From contig CM059584.1 in NCBI GenBank assembly GCA_030407085.1, forward strand, positions 2,041,501-2,105,500: 64,000 bases of DNA, in the 5' to 3' direction. The notes under the pieces were generated by a model. That model was not told where the DNA came from. It saw only the letters and a list, made by a program, of their open reading frames with translations, and did not search any database. The first letter of the stretch is position 1, and every line of letters begins with the position of its first letter. Made by a program: the position numbers and the translations under genes. The stretch is from Trichopria drosophilae. Its lineage: Eukaryota > Arthropoda > Insecta > Hymenoptera > Diapriidae. Below are positions 12,301 through 25,000 of the stretch, in pieces.

Positions 12301-13453
12301 TCTAAAGTCTATAGTTTTCAAGAAAAAAATTTGTTAAATTTTAAAAAGATTTTTGAGCTTCTAGGCTCCATTTTGGAAGTCGCCATCTTGAAATTCAAAT
12401 TAGAACACGGTACGTTTTAATCCTAAGGGTCCATGGACGCGATATTTTCAATTTACATATGTTCCCAACGTTATTTCGAGGTGAAAGTGATGTTTTTGTG
12501 AAAAACAAAACGTAAAAAACCATGTTTTTCAAGAGAAAAACGTGTATAACTTTTTTGCGGTTCATTTTATCGAAATTTTATTGATAGATTCTCAAAGAGC
12601 ATGCAATTTTACGTCAGAAATAGTGGGAGTAAAATTTTTCCAAATGCTTTTATATGCAAATTATCGACGTTTAAACTGATGCTCAAAATGTGTCCGTTTA
12701 GGCCTTAATGGGTTAATACAGATTGAATGAAAAGCAAAATATGTTTCTATTTCTTATTTGTATCATGTAATCATTCGAATGAAACTTTTAGGAATCTAGA
12801 CGAGACAGCTTATTCTGGTTAAATCAGTACCAGTCGCTATTGGATAGGCAACCTCAGGGATTTTTGAAAACATTGGAACCAGTATTAGTCAGTCATATAG
12901 CGGCAGCGGGAGTATTGCACTGTTTGCCATTTTTGTCAACTCTTCCGCTATATCTGCCTGACATTACAGCAGAACAATTAAGCGAGGTAAGTCACGTTTT
13001 GTACAAACACAACACAAATAAAATTGTGCAATAAAACTTTTACAGATGGGTGTTAAGAGCCAATGTGATAGAGATGCCATTTTATTAGCAGTGGAAAATT
13101 ATGTGACAAAGGCTGACCTCTGTGCCCATGAACCTACGATTCCTTCTGCACCATCGGAAGAATCGTGCGCAAGCTCGGAAAGTCCCACTCACATAACGGA
13201 GAGTGCACCGCCGCAACATTTGATGCAGATTGAATGTGTTGTCTGCATGGATGCCGAGGTGAATTTATTATTTAGAATTCTGCAAAACAGTTGATTGTCT
13301 TAATGTTAAATGACAATTCTGTTTCAGTGCGAAATTATCTTCCTGCCATGCGGACACATGTGTTGTTGCCCACGATGTGCTGAGTCATTTTTAACATTGT
13401 GCCCAATGTGTCGAAGCGTCATTCAGCACAAAATAAGAATTGTGAAGCCCTAG
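9358..13453 (+). CDS. LRSAM1: LRSAM1-like E3 ubiquitin ligase (coiled coil-SAM-RING part)
   Basis: Nine exons join in phase: 9358-9459, 9541-9649, 9726-9887, 9957-10056, 10625-10868, 10926-11051, 12792-12986, 13046-13258, 13328-13453 (458 codons plus stop; human LRSAM1 has about 720). The first six encode a long charged coiled coil (EQRKDALLLVEENIKRQQ onward). Exon 7 has FWLNQYQSLLDRQP, a block conserved in LRSAM1, and begins a SAM-like domain that runs into exon 8. Exon 8 then carries a PSAP motif, the TSG101-binding signature of this family. The end is a C3HC4 RING (CVVCMDAE, then LPCGHMCCCPRC, then CPMC). LRSAM1 ubiquitinates TSG101 and acts in endosomal sorting and clearance of intracellular bacteria. 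No intact LRR exons were found upstream (see 8887-9236), so the start is unresolved. Two introns hold MITEs. The gene is convergent with POLE3. Confidence 0.88.
10113..10591. mobile_element. AT-rich palindromic MITE in LRSAM1 intron
   Basis: The ends are inverted: CCCGGGAAAAATGGATTATA at 10113 and, in reverse, ATAATCCATTTTTGCCCGGG ending 10591. The interior is made of ATATATAATTATATA-type sequence arranged as two direct copies of about 190 bases, each ending in TATACGGCCAAAATCTATA. It sits wholly inside the intron between 10056 and 10625. Confidence 0.75.
11193..11251. mobile_element. 59-bp miniature palindrome
   Basis: TACACTGTAAAAAATCAAAA is inverted as TTGATTTTTTTACAGTGTA with a loop of about 20 bases. 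Probably a minimal TA-flanked MITE or internally deleted relic, within the LRSAM1 intron 11052-12791. Confidence 0.6.
11319..12716. mobile_element. TTAA-flanked foldback element A1
   Basis: Bounded by TTAA at both ends. The long inverted termini start TTAACCCATTAAGGCCTAAA and end in the reverse complement, TTTAGGCCTTAATGGGTTAA. Arm pairing extends several hundred bases inward on each side, and the arms contain TTCAAAATGGAG / CAAAATGGCG motifs. No coding frame. The TTAA duplication and CCC start recall piggyBac-type insertion. It lies in the LRSAM1 intron before exon 7. Confidence 0.85.
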
Positions 13454-13730
13454 GATATTGCTTTAACCTACAAGTCGAGAAACTTTGCAACACTTGCATA
13501 CTTTATTTACACAATTCCAGTGTGTGAAGTTCCAGACAACCAACTGTCATTGTGCATACAACGTATTCCCGTTTTTCCAATTTATATTATAAAATATATT
13601 AAAAAACCGATTTGAAATTATATTACACCAACTTGTAATTTTAGAATATAGTTATTTTTATATAAAAAATACATTCATTCACTGCATATTCTTGATTAAC
13701 ATTCCTTATAATTAATGCACGCAAACGTTA

Positions 13731-14102
13731 TCAATCATCCTCGTGACCTTCAATCACTTCGTCTTCATCTTTCTTCTGTTGTTTTTTTTTACTGGCTGTG
13801 TCCTTCTTTTCCTTTTGAGTTTTTTTGAAATTTTCTAAGGCATCTTTCAAAGGGTCAACAAACTGATCGAATTCGATGTCTTCCATTGCTTGTATGACAT
13901 CGTGACCAACGACCGTTTTTCTATTTGCCTTTTTGGCGATTGAATTAGCTGACGATGTTAAATACAAAATGAAGATAGAAGCTGCCTTCGCTACAGCAGC
14001 TCGGGCTTCTTTAGCTACTGTAACACCATCCGGCAAAGCTTCTCTCACTATCCTTGTTACCACAGCATTCGGGAGATTCAGATCTTCAAGTTTTTCTGCC
14101 AT
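13731..14102 (-). CDS. POLE3: DNA polymerase epsilon subunit 3 / CHRAC histone-fold protein
   Basis: A single exon of 123 codons plus stop. It opens with MAEKLEDLNLPNAVVTRI, nearly the same as vertebrate POLE3, followed by ALPDGVTVAKEARAA, then a histone fold (KAASIFILYLTSSAN and a KTVVGHDVIQAMEDIEF segment forming alpha2-alpha3) and an acidic/lysine-rich tail ending GHEDD. POLE3 pairs with POLE4 or CHRAC-15-type partners in DNA polymerase epsilon and in the CHRAC/ACF chromatin remodeller (Drosophila Chrac-14). The tail is a little shorter than in mammals. A TTGTTAG just before the ATG could be a splice acceptor for a 5' UTR intron. It runs tail to tail with LRSAM1, 277 bases between stop codons. 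Confidence 0.95.
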   Translation of the reverse strand: MAEKLEDLNLPNAVVTRIVREALPDGVTVAKEARAAVAKAASIFILYLTSSANSIAKKANRKTVVGHDVIQAMEDIEFDQFVDPLKDALENFKKTQKEKKDTASKKKQQKKDEDEVIEGHEDD

Positions 14103-14521
14103 CTAACAAGTATTAATATCGAGTTAGAACACGAACATAAAAACGCCGTTATTAGTTAATTAAGTAGAAACTTGTGAAATGCATCTTCCAAGCCTTACGA
14201 AGTAGTTTATTATTTGAAGGTTAAAAAAAAACACCGGTTAAAAATTGTAACTGAAAATGATGCTTACTTTACGTTAAAATTTAGTTGCCGATGATATATT
14301 TTGTCTCAATACACTAATATCCCTTTTCTTACTTGATGGTTTCGCAAAAATAATATGAAAAAGAGCATGTAATAACTTTCCCGCCACTGGCACTTTTATT
14401 TTGTGTCCAAAAAGTTTTTTTTTTTTGGGCATGCAATGATGCATAATGCGCATGCGCGCCGGGCACCCATGACTATGTAATGTATAGATGATGTACTACA
14501 ACTATGTGTGTCAACAGATTG

Positions 14522-16204
14522 TTAAGGGGGTTAAAGTGGTCTGCCGGTAAGGTAGGATATTTCGCTGAAAAACGAAAATTAAAGATGACCGAATAACATT
14601 TTTAAAATTCGGGCTCTGTAAGGGCAATTCTGAGCACTATAAACAGTTTCCTAGAAAATGCCAAAGAAATTAATTGAGAACTGACTCATTTTCGGAAATA
14701 AGTGATTATTATTTATTTCTGAAAAATCACGGTCAGTTCTCTGGTTGAGAATTAACAAACAGATTCTGACGAAAAAATTACTGAATATAAAATGAATTCC
14801 CTGAAAATTTTGAGTCATTTGGGTACCTCAGTGTTGAAAAATTATGAAAAACATTTTGTGCCTATTAACATGGTGTCTCATGTAAAATGGCATTTTTTAA
14901 GTCTTTATATGCGAGATTTGCACAGAATTAAAAAATAGATTTACTTAAAATTAATGTCGATTAAAGCAAAATATATAATAAATGTTCGAGAGAAAGAATT
15001 AGTTCGATTGGATACGCTAGGTAAGAGAAATTCAATGAAATTGTTACCAAAAGTTCATTATCGTACAGGTTAGAAGCCATTACAGTAGAACCCCTCTTAT
15101 TTCAACTGGTCATGGTTTTCAAGATGGCGCCGACCCCTCTTATTTGAAATTTCCCCTTACCACCTTACTCTACTTAACGCTTTAATAATGCATGATAATA
15201 TATGATATATTTTTATTTTTGTTAGACATCGTATTTATTTTAGAGTTATATATAATTTATCTGAAAAATATGTAGAGAGTTTTAAATTTGGATAAAAGTG
15301 TAACGAGATCACAACTCGTGCCTTTATGTGATAAATAAAGACTACAACATTTTGCATTTATTTATGGTAATTTATATCTGCATTCGAGTGTAGAAATAAA
15401 CATTTTAAATTTACATTATGCACTTTATTACATATAATTATGTATCAATACTTTTTTGTTTCACAAACAAATACATCACTGTGATTAAGACCGAAATGAA
15501 TATAGGAGACAATATTTAACCCAAATTTGCAAATATGATTAATGAAAGCTTCAGATCTCTTCAAATTCCGTACTAAGCTGCTAATATTGGATTTGTCTGT
15601 TATTTTGCAAATGAAAGACTTTTCAATTTTTGTGGACGTCTTGAAATACACATCATTAAAAATTGACAGCATCCTAACCTTCAAATGTGCACTTTTATTT
15701 TACGAAATTAACAGCTTCTCGAATAATTTGTATGATGTAAATCATGAGTTTGATGCAAAATTTTAAATTAATTTGAAATTTCATTATATATCAGTCTACC
15801 GACTACACATGTTTGCAAATTTAGGTTTAACGGTATTTACACTGTACAACTTTGATGGTGTAAACACTGTAAACTGTATCGAGGTGTTCGAGCGGTGATG
15901 GGGGAAGGCCTGAAAGGAAACGATTCAAATAAGAGGGGTTGGACAATTAAAATAAGAGGGGTTCTACTGTATTTGACTTCCGAACGGTACTGAACTATTC
16001 AAAATTGGGCGACAATAACACTTGACTTCCTACGTACTATACCAACCTCCTTAATTTCTTTGGCATTTTCTAGGCTACCGTCAACAGAGATTAAGATTGC
16101 TCTAATAGAGTCCACATTTTGAAAAATCGATTCAGTCATTTTTTATTTACGGTTTTAAGTGAAAATTCCTACCTTATCGGTCCAGCACTTTAGACTTCCC
16201 TTAA
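14522..16204. mobile_element. TTAA-flanked foldback element A2
   Basis: TTAAGGGGGTTAAAGTGGTC at the left is inverted near the right end as a CAGCACTTTAGACTTCCCTTAA variant; inner arms (GGTAAGGTAGGA / TCCTACCTTA, and a TTCTCAATT-type block) also pair. It is interrupted by the TA-flanked element at 15081-15971. The terminus is the same family as 17851-18183. Non-coding. Confidence 0.75.
15081..15971. mobile_element. TA-flanked TACAGTAGAACCCC element (pogo/Tigger-like)
   Basis: Left end TACAGTAGAACCCCTCTTAT and right end ATAAGAGGGGTTCTACTGTA are inverted, with TA duplicated. Termini of this type (CAGTNNAACC) are typical of pogo/Tigger elements of the Tc1/mariner group. The interior has only short unrecognised frames, so it is non-autonomous. 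Nested inside the foldback 14522-16204. Confidence 0.75.
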
Positions 16205-16270
16205 CGCCATCTCACAGAAATGGATCAATAATATTATTTGTAATGAAGAATGAAGTTGAAACTATAGAGA

Positions 16271-16485
16271 TACAGTCGAACTTCCGTTATCGAATATTCA
16301 GACGCCACCGTTAACACATACTTTCTCCTGGCTGATCTCCCCTTTTTAGACACTTTCACATGTTCCTACGCCAAAGAGTGAATGTTAGCGGTGGAGAGCC
16401 GATTTTTTCTCCTCAAGTATTCGTTAACGGAAATTTAAATGCCCGCATTGTCCCGACCATATTCGATAACGGGGGTTCGACTGTA
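16271..16485. mobile_element. 215-bp pogo-like MITE
   Basis: Left terminus TACAGTCGAACTTCCGTTAT, right terminus ATAACGGGGGTTCGACTGTA, with TA at both edges. Related sequence occurs at 1696-1755. Non-coding. Confidence 0.8.
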
Positions 16486-16548
16486 CATATAAGAATATTC
16501 TTGTATCTCTATGGTTGAACCACCTCATATCTTACACGCGTATGTACA

Positions 16549-17854
16549 TTAACCCGTTTCGTCCTGAAATGCCCTAAATTTTGACTTCTTTTCATCAGGT
16601 GCTTTCTCATAGAGAAAGTCACTCAATCGTTTTGATATAACCATAACTATTGTATTTTTTCTCGAACTTGCTAAATCCGGTTTCCGATTAACCATATCTG
16701 CCGCCATTTTTTTACTATGGCGGTTTAAACAAAAACAAATTGCGAATTTTGAAAAATTTCTTCAAATAATCGTATTTTAACAGGAAACCGTCTTCGAATC
16801 AAGCTTAATCTCTGTATCTGGTGGAGTAAATAGTTATACTAAAAGATAGGATGGTCATTAATTCACCATTCAATATGGCGGATTCAAAATGGCGGACCTC
16901 AGCGAACATTTTGTTGAAAAATTTCTGGACGCTCTAACTGAACAATTATGAGCTTGTTTTAAAAACTGCTAAGAATACAAAATTCTTAGAATTCGCCGAG
17001 AAATATAGTGGATTTTTTTCAGATTTTTTAAATGAATTTTTGAAAAATTTTTTTCAAATTCTGAACAAAATTGTAATTTTGTTTTCGAAAAATTCTGAAC
17101 AAAATTTAGTGCATTCTCTGATGAATTCTAAGAGTTTTTTATTCTATGCATTTTTTCCCAAAAGTTGATAGTTTTCGAAAAAGAAAAATCTTAAACTATA
17201 ATATTTGACATTCATTTCCTCGAAAACTATCAACGTTTGGAAAGAATTGTAAAGAACAAAAAACTCTTAGAATTTATCAGAGAATGCACTAAATTTTGCT
17301 CAGAATTTTTCGTAAATAAATTACAATTTTGAAAAAAATTTTGAAACAAAATTTCTCAAAACTTCATTTAAAAAATCTGAAAAAATTCCACTATATTTCT
17401 CAATGAATTCTAAGAACTTTTCATTCTCAACATTTTTTTTAAAAAGCTCGTAGCTTTTGAGTTAGATAGTCCAGAAATTTTTCAACAAAATTTTGACTGA
17501 GAACCGCCATTTTGAAGCCGCCATTTTGAATGGAGAATTAATAACCATCCTATCTTTTAGTGTAACTAATTACTCCACCAGATACAGAGACTTAGCTTGT
17601 TCCGAATACGGTTTCCTGTTCAAAAATACGATTATTTGAAGAAATTTTTTCAAAATTCACAATTTTTTGTTTGTTTAAACCGCCATAGTAAAAAAATGGC
17701 GGCAGATATAGTCAATCTGAAACCGGATTTAGAAAGTTCGAGAAAAAATACAATAGATATGATTATATCAAAACGATTGAGTGATTTTTTCCCTAAGAAA
17801 GCACCTGATGAAAAGAAGTCAAAATTTACGGCATTTCAGGACGAAACGGGTTAA
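16549..17854. mobile_element. TTAA-flanked foldback element A3
   Basis: TTAACCCGTTTCGTCCTGAA pairs with TTCAGGACGAAACGGGTTAA at the right end; inverted pairing can be followed through most of its length. The arms contain CAATATGGCGGATTCAAAAT and its inverse GCCATTTTGAA. Its right TTAA (17851-17854) is also the left TTAA of the next element. Confidence 0.85.
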
Positions 17855-18183
17855 GGGGGTTCTAAAGTGCTCCGCCCGAAGGTAAAAAGTTTCAAAAAAA
17901 AAACGTAAAATTAAAGATGGCTAAATAAAATACTCAAAATTCGGGTTCTGTAAAGGTAATTCTAATTATTATACATGGTTTCCCAGAAAACACCAGTCAT
18001 TAATTGAGAACTGAATAAAAATTACTTATTTCCGAAAATTCTTGGTCAGTTCTCAGTTCTTAATTCTCAAAATAATAATTAGGATTGCTTTCACAGAGCC
18101 CAAATTTTGAAAAATCGATGCAGTCATTTTTTATTTAAGTTTTTTACCTACCTTACCGGGGGACCACTTTAGAACCCCTTTAA
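17851..18183. mobile_element. TTAA-flanked foldback element A4
   Basis: Left end TTAAGGGGGTTCTAAAGTGC and right end CACTTTAGAACCCCTTTAA are inverted. The interior (AAAATTAAAGATGGCTAAATA) resembles the arms of 14522-16204. It shares its left TTAA with the preceding element, so one inserted at the terminus of the other. Confidence 0.8.
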
Positions 18184-18193
18184 TCTCTGGTAG

Positions 18194-18432
18194 TACAGTA
18201 GGACCTCTCTTATTCTAAATAGTAAAGTTTTTCAAAATAGCGCCGACCTCTCTTATTCTAATTTTCCCCTTACCCCCACTTACTTTGCTTGCGAGCTTGT
18301 GATTCGTGGACAATATTTTTCGTTGAGTTTTCGTGTGATAGTGGGAGAAGACTTGTGGGGGAACGATTAGAATAAGAGAGGTTGGACAATTAGAATAAGA
18401 AAGGCAATTAGAATAAGAGAGGTTCTACTGTA
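18194..18432. mobile_element. TA-flanked TACAGTAGGACC MITE
   Basis: Left TACAGTAGGACCTCTCTTAT and right GAATAAGAGAGGTTCTACTG-TA are inverted. It is a short relative of the elements at 15081 and 57565. Confidence 0.75.
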
Positions 18433-19062
18433 GATGCAAGGAGTAGTCCTATTCACAATTAATGAATTTATGTTTTATAAATGCAATAAAGTTTATTTTG
18501 AGTTTTGTGAAATGATTTTGTACCACATAATATTTGGGACATAAAAATTGATTCTTGTATTCTGCAAATTATTATTTATCCATTGATACTTTCTTTCAAG
18601 CGAGCCAATAAAATTCAAACACACACATACATGTTTGTAGACGTGTGTAGATATACATATGTTACTGTATTATACACGTAATCTACATATAGCCTTGACC
18701 CTTGATGACACATCACACACCCTGCTGACATGAAGTTCTTAGATCCACCACTCCAGAAACTGAAGCGCCACTAAATGATTATTTCACCAAAGTGAATTCG
18801 TAATCTCTTGTTTATGTCACCAATGAATAAGTGTTCGATATCATTGTTGCAGTAACAGCAGGGAATTGTAATAACCAGTAAAAACAGTACAGTAGTTGTC
18901 AGCAGTGATATTCAGTAATATGTGACAGTGAAACATTAAAGGATTGCAAGGTACTCCATTCGCGACGAAACCATATAAAATTATTGTAACTCAAAATTTC
19001 TTCTACACATACGACAAGACGTCGCAAAAAGTTGTAGAAACGAAAATAAAATAGATAAAAAA

Positions 19063-22000
19063 ATGTCAAAAATCGAAGAGGCAAATGCCCACATTCGACA
19101 AGCAGAAAAAAGGTAAATGAAATTAAATTATTTTTTCTAGTTTAAATCCCACATATACTATAAAGTTGAAGTAATTTTGAAAACATGAATTATTTTTTAG
19201 TTTAAAAACCACATTGTTAAAGTGGAGACCAGAATATGATGTTGCTGCTGATGAATACTGGCATGCAGGTAAAATGACAATTCATACGGTATATATGGTC
19301 GTATATACTTTTATATAATATTTTGTTTATCATTTTATTACAGCAACATGTTTTCGAATTGCAAAAAATTATCAACAGTGCAAAGAGTGCTTAATGAAAG
19401 CATCAGATTGTTTCAAGCAAAATCGATCGTATCCTTTTAAAATTGATGTATTTTATAGTTCTATTAGTATTTTAAATTAACATAACTACAAAATTTTATT
19501 ATGATATTATTTAGTATTATAATTTTATAATTAGTAGGGGAAAGTGGGGTAATTCCGACCTACCTAAGCAAAATTCATTTTAGAGGTAGAAGTTGCTATT
19601 TAATCAATCTGGACGGGGTGTTTTCTTAAAGTGTATTACATGGGTAAATGTTTATCTAAACGATCACGATCCTGGTAAGTTTAGTTCATAGGTATACTTC
19701 GATCGAAAAAATAAATCAAATTTGTTCAGACTTTGAAAACTGTGGGTAATTCCGACCTCCCCCATTATTTCCGACTAAAATGTACTCTGAAGCATAGAAT
19801 CTGTCAGGATCGTTTAGCAATGGATTTGAAAAGGTTTTGAGGGTGTATTTTGTAATATTGAAAGTATTAACAAATTTTAAGTGAGTAAACATGTAATCAG
19901 TAAATATGCATAGATAAATGCTGTAGGAGTTTATTTATTTTAGTCGCCCCACATTGGTAGGGTATTATAAACTCATTTGTGAAACGAGGATGACATAAAC
20001 GTAAGTTAAGCGATTTGTGTTATGGTAACACGGGAGTGGAGGTCGGAATTACCCCATAAAATCTGTTCAATAACATTTACATTTAATGTAAAATGTTACT
20101 TATTTTATCAGTGTGAATACTTGCTTTTTTTAAGGAGAAGCCTGCCACTTTCCAACGCACTTATATTTCCTTCGTTTGCAATTTAATTTCCTATTCAATT
20201 TCCAACTTTACTGGCACAAAACTTTCTAATATAACACATTTCAAAACATAAACCTTGCCGACAAGTGGTTCAGAATACAATAAAAACATAGCCGCCAGCA
20301 GTAAAAATATTAATATTCATTTGTATTTCAAACAATATACATAACACGTTGTTATGTTTTGTTATAAGCGAGATAATGCAGGGGGTTGGAATTACCCACC
20401 GGGTCGTAATTACCCTGTCTTCCCCTATTGCTTTTCAAACTTAGATAGCTGTCAAATCATTTAAATGATTACTAAACGTTTCTTAACGCAATCGTATATC
20501 TGCATATTTAGCAATGAAAAACCAACATAATCGTATTTTGAACAAAATACTAATTTAGAGCTTTGAAGAAAAACAAAACTTTATTACTTCAAATATTATA
20601 AAACAGTAACAATATTTGTATAATATTAATAAATTATGCATTGAAGATTATAGAATTTAACATCAAAACCATAGGAAAATTACACATCCGTGAAGTTTAC
20701 TAAATAATATAAACTTATTTTAAAAATATACTAAACATAAAAACTACATGCTAAATATCAAACAAATTTATTGATTTTCCGATATTGGAGAATGGGGCGG
20801 GTACCAATTGGACACGAAGTAATTTTGACACCGTCCCGATTGCACACAGAATACACGAGATCGATTGCACACGTTCCCATTCCGACACGAAGTTTATTGC
20901 ACACGGTCCCTGTTGGACACGAGATCTATTAGCCACAGTCCCGATTGGACACGAGATCTATTTGACAGTCTCGATTAGACACCAGATCTATTTGACACGA
21001 GATCTCATAGAGGAAGCTTTGTTTTCTAAATTATGGGCTTAAAATGATAACATTCTACCGTCCTTACGATTAACTTAAACTGTGTGCAAAAATTTCATTA
21101 AAAAATATTAAAAATTAAGCCACTATCGTGCTAACACGGACCATAAAAAATGGATACATACATAAACCCAAGCACAGATTTTAAAAAAATAGATTTTTTT
21201 TGACAATGTATATTTTTTTCGTAATTTGTATTAATTATTAATTCTATTTGACACAGTCTCGATTGGACACCAGATCTATTTGACACAGTCCCAATTGGAC
21301 ATCAGATGTATTTGACACAGTCCCAATTGGACACGAGATATATTCGAAACAATCCCAATTGGACACGAGATATATTTGACACAGTCCAGATTGGACACCA
21401 GATCTATTTGACAGAGTTCCAATTAGACACCAGGTCTATTTGACACAGTCCCAATTGCACACGAGATATATTTGACACAGTGCTGATTGGACACCAAATA
21501 TATTTTACACAGTCCCAATTGGACACGAGATATATTTGACACACTGCCGATTTGACACCAGATATATTTGACACAGTCCCAATCGGACACCAGATCTATT
21601 TGACACAGTCCCAATTGGACATGAGATATATTTGACACAGTGCTGATTGGACGACAGATATATTTTACACAGTCCAATTGGACACGAGATATATTTGACA
21701 CACTGCTGATTGGACACCAGATATATTTGACACAGTCCCAATCGGACACCAGGTCTATTTGACACAGTCCCGATTGCACACGTGATCTATTAGACGCCGT
21801 CCCATTTAAATAGGAGATATATTAGACGCAGTCTCTATTGAGATATCTTTTTCGTCTGCTTCTATTTTTTACGTAGATCTCCTTGTTCTGCGACATAAGC
21901 GAAATAATAGAGGAGTTAGAATTACCCAACAGGTCGTAAATACCTTTACGTCATTACGTGGACAAGTGTACAGAACTTTTAAACTTAGGTGTACGTGATG

Positions 22001-25000
22001 GAATTTTCAGCGCTCTTAAAGGTAAGTTGACCGCTAGGTAGGTTTTCGTCACCATACACATAATTAATATATCAGGAAACAAAATTATTTATTTCTAAAC
22101 TATTTATCTTGCACTTCTAATTTCCCCTTGTATTTATTGTCCATTATCCTTGTATTTATATTCCCTCACAATTTCGTACGTAGTAGCAAATAATAAGAAG
22201 TAGAAATCAAAAGAATTTACTACAAAAATGGAAAAAATATAAATTAATATAAATTACGAAAAAAATATACATTGTCAAACAAAAATCTATTTTTTAAAAA
22301 TCTGTGCGTGTGTTTATGTATGTATCCATTTTTTATGGTCCGTGTTAGCACGATAGCGGCTTAATTTTTAATATTTCTTAATGAAATTTTTGCACACAGT
22401 TTAAGTTAATCGTAAGGACGGTAGAATGTTATCATTTTTCGCCCATAATTCAGAAAACAAAGCTTCCTCTATGAGATCTCGTGTCCAATCGGGACGGTGT
22501 CAAATAGATCTGGTGTCCAATCGAGACTGTGTGAAATAGCTCTCGTGTCCAATCGGGACGGTGTCAAATAGATCTGGTGTCCAATTGGGACTGTGTCAAA
22601 TAGATCTCGTGGCCAACCGGGAACGTGTCTAATCAGACTGTGTGCAATATATCTCGTGTTCAAACAGGACTGTGTCTAAATGGGAACGTATGCAATAGAT
22701 CTCATGTACGTATGAGCCGTGGAGAAAAGACCGGTGTCCAATATCCCGTGTGCAATCGGGACGTTGTCAAAATTACTTTGTATCCAATTGGTACCTGCCT
22801 GGAGAATGCAATGAACAGTAAACCACATTTATCTCAAAATCATGGTTTCAAAATTATGGCTTTGTTCTCTATTGCCAAAAAATTGTTAAATTTAGGGCTA
22901 TTAACCCTTTCACTGTGGACTACGTGTATACACATAGTAGACTAAGTGAGCTCTCACTGTGGACTGTGTGTATACACATAGTTATAAAAGATTTAATGAA
23001 CAGAGAATAAATGAACAGCTATATACCGGCGTTATGTTTTATTCTCTGTTCAATGAATAAAAACCACAAGCATTTTTTAAAACCGTCTTTTAAAAATAAA
23101 AATTATCGAAATTAAACATTTTTTTGATGAGTGACAAAAAAATAAAAAATAAAAATTCTATAAATAGAATTGCAATACTCTTTCGACCTTTCTTGTTTTT
23201 ATTTTTTTGTCACTCATCAAAAAAACATTTTTTATACAAAAAAATGTTTAATTTCGATAATTTTTATTTGTAAAAAACGGTTTTAAAAAATGCTTGTGGT
23301 TTTTATTCATCGGTATTCTGTAAATGTTTATTATCTCGGTTTTTATTTTATTTACATTTTTCTGTTTATTATTATTTATTTTGTATTATATTTGTATTAT
23401 ATTATATTTTTCCGAAATTTTATGCCTTTTTCTAGATAATTTTGAAAAGGGCTACAATAAATGGCCGAAACGTCAATCGACGATATCATTGTTTATTTAA
23501 TTCCATCCATTTCATCAAGAAATTCTTATTTTGTTAAATTATTAAGCAAATGGTTCGTCTAAGCCAGTTGACTCATTCGCCTGGAACATCTTGGATTTTT
23601 CAAATTATTAAAAATATAAGAATGTTAAAAATATTTTTCCTGATCAAATACAGTTTCATAGTACTATTAAGAAAGAGTATGCATTATCTCTAGACAATTA
23701 AATAATTTATCTGGTTTATAAAAACTGTTAAAATATGGAGCATAATTGGTTTAAACGTTAGGTGACAGTCTGTCTTCTAAAATTGATTTCATCCTTTTTT
23801 ACCATCCCATGTATATTATTACCATTTTATTGAATGTACAAATAAGTGTTTAAAAAGTTTATAAGAAGATGGGAGAGTGCACCATCTTTATTTCATGACA
23901 GATTTATTTATTTATTTAAATTTCCATATTCTCACTATAAGATCTTTTTTAATGAATATTATGTATAATAAGGAAAGAAGTTGAGCAGTAACTATACATA
24001 AAACGTCGTTTCGGAGCTGTATTTTATAATTCAAAAGGACTTTTGGCAAAGGAAGTGACAAAGGAATTTATGAAGTTATTTGTAAAATGGTATCGAACTG
24101 AAGCACTGAAGACTTCAGAATGTCCCCAACAGTACCAAAAAAATAATTCTTATAGGTCATTTTAAACACTCTGATATTTGTGTCAGCTTTTAAAAATACA
24201 TTAATTGCGATTCAGATATAGATAAGCCAAGTGACAAATTTGGGATTGCTATTGGTTCGGTTTCAGTCTATATTGTTGCAGTTTCAGCTAATTTTTTGAA
24301 GGGCTGCATTAAAAAATTGACCATGTTTATTTTGGTGCATATAAAAATTCATTAACTCCAATACAAATTCTCCAAAATTTAATCATAAAACGAATCTTTT
24401 TCAAACCTAGGCTTTATTCATTAACTGAATTATTTTACACCTCAAAATTATTAGATGTTAGAAAGATATTTTACTTAAATGCTGTAATGCAATGTAAAAA
24501 GGAAAATTGATGTGTTTTTGTGCACCACTCCAAAGAAACGACAGAAATAGAAATAGGACCATTGTACTACCTCCGAAGAAGAATTTATATAAATTTACTT
24601 CCGTGCGACTTGCGAAATAAGATCTTTGGCAATGTTATGACAAAAAAAAGATATAAAAAATTGGCTTTGCAACAACTACTCACTGGAACTAAACAGAGTT
24701 TTAGTACCTGCAGACTTTGTCTAATTGTTAGTTAAATTATTAGATTCTTGACGATACTAAAGAAATATTTATTTTGTTATATTTTTCATATATATTTTTT
24801 TATCTTTATATTGATATTTTAACAATTCTTAGGCGGGCACCTTTCCTTTCTTTTACTTCCTTTACTTTCTTTTTTATAACTATTTTTGTTTTTTGTTTAA
24901 GGCGTGGCAGTCTCGCGATGACTGCTTCAGGTTTGCGGACATGTACTTAAATGTATTTTTGCAGTTACCATGTACTTGGGCCTTTACCCCAAAGCATGTA

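Larger units (their letters stand above)
20795..22799. mobile_element. Foldback transposon with 32-bp repeat arms and 9-bp TSD
   Basis: Left terminus GGGCGGGTACCAATTGGACA (20795) is inverted at the right as CCAATTGGTACCTGCC ending 22799. TGGAGAATG occurs at both flanks (20786-20794 and 22800-22808), a 9-base target duplication. Each arm holds tandem units of the form TTTGACACAGTCCCAATTGG + ACACGAGATATA. A second inverted block (about 21003-21240 against 22245-22470) contains the CACTATCGTGCTAACACGGA sequence on the left and its complement on the right. Organisation and 9-base duplication recall Drosophila FB and Mutator-like foldbacks. It has no coding capacity and sits in gamma-SNAP intron 3. 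Confidence 0.88.

Noticed and set aside
17597..17854. 85-codon plus-strand frame with a lysine-rich end
   Set aside because: Lies inside the right arm of foldback 16549-17854, and the text mirrors the left arm.
21423..21779. Long minus-strand frames resembling cysteine-rich repeat proteins
   Set aside because: They are readings through the 32-bp tandem array, and the same text appears in more than one frame.
21247..21790. CRISPR-like array
   Set aside because: Direct tandem repeats without unique spacers, in a eukaryotic intron.
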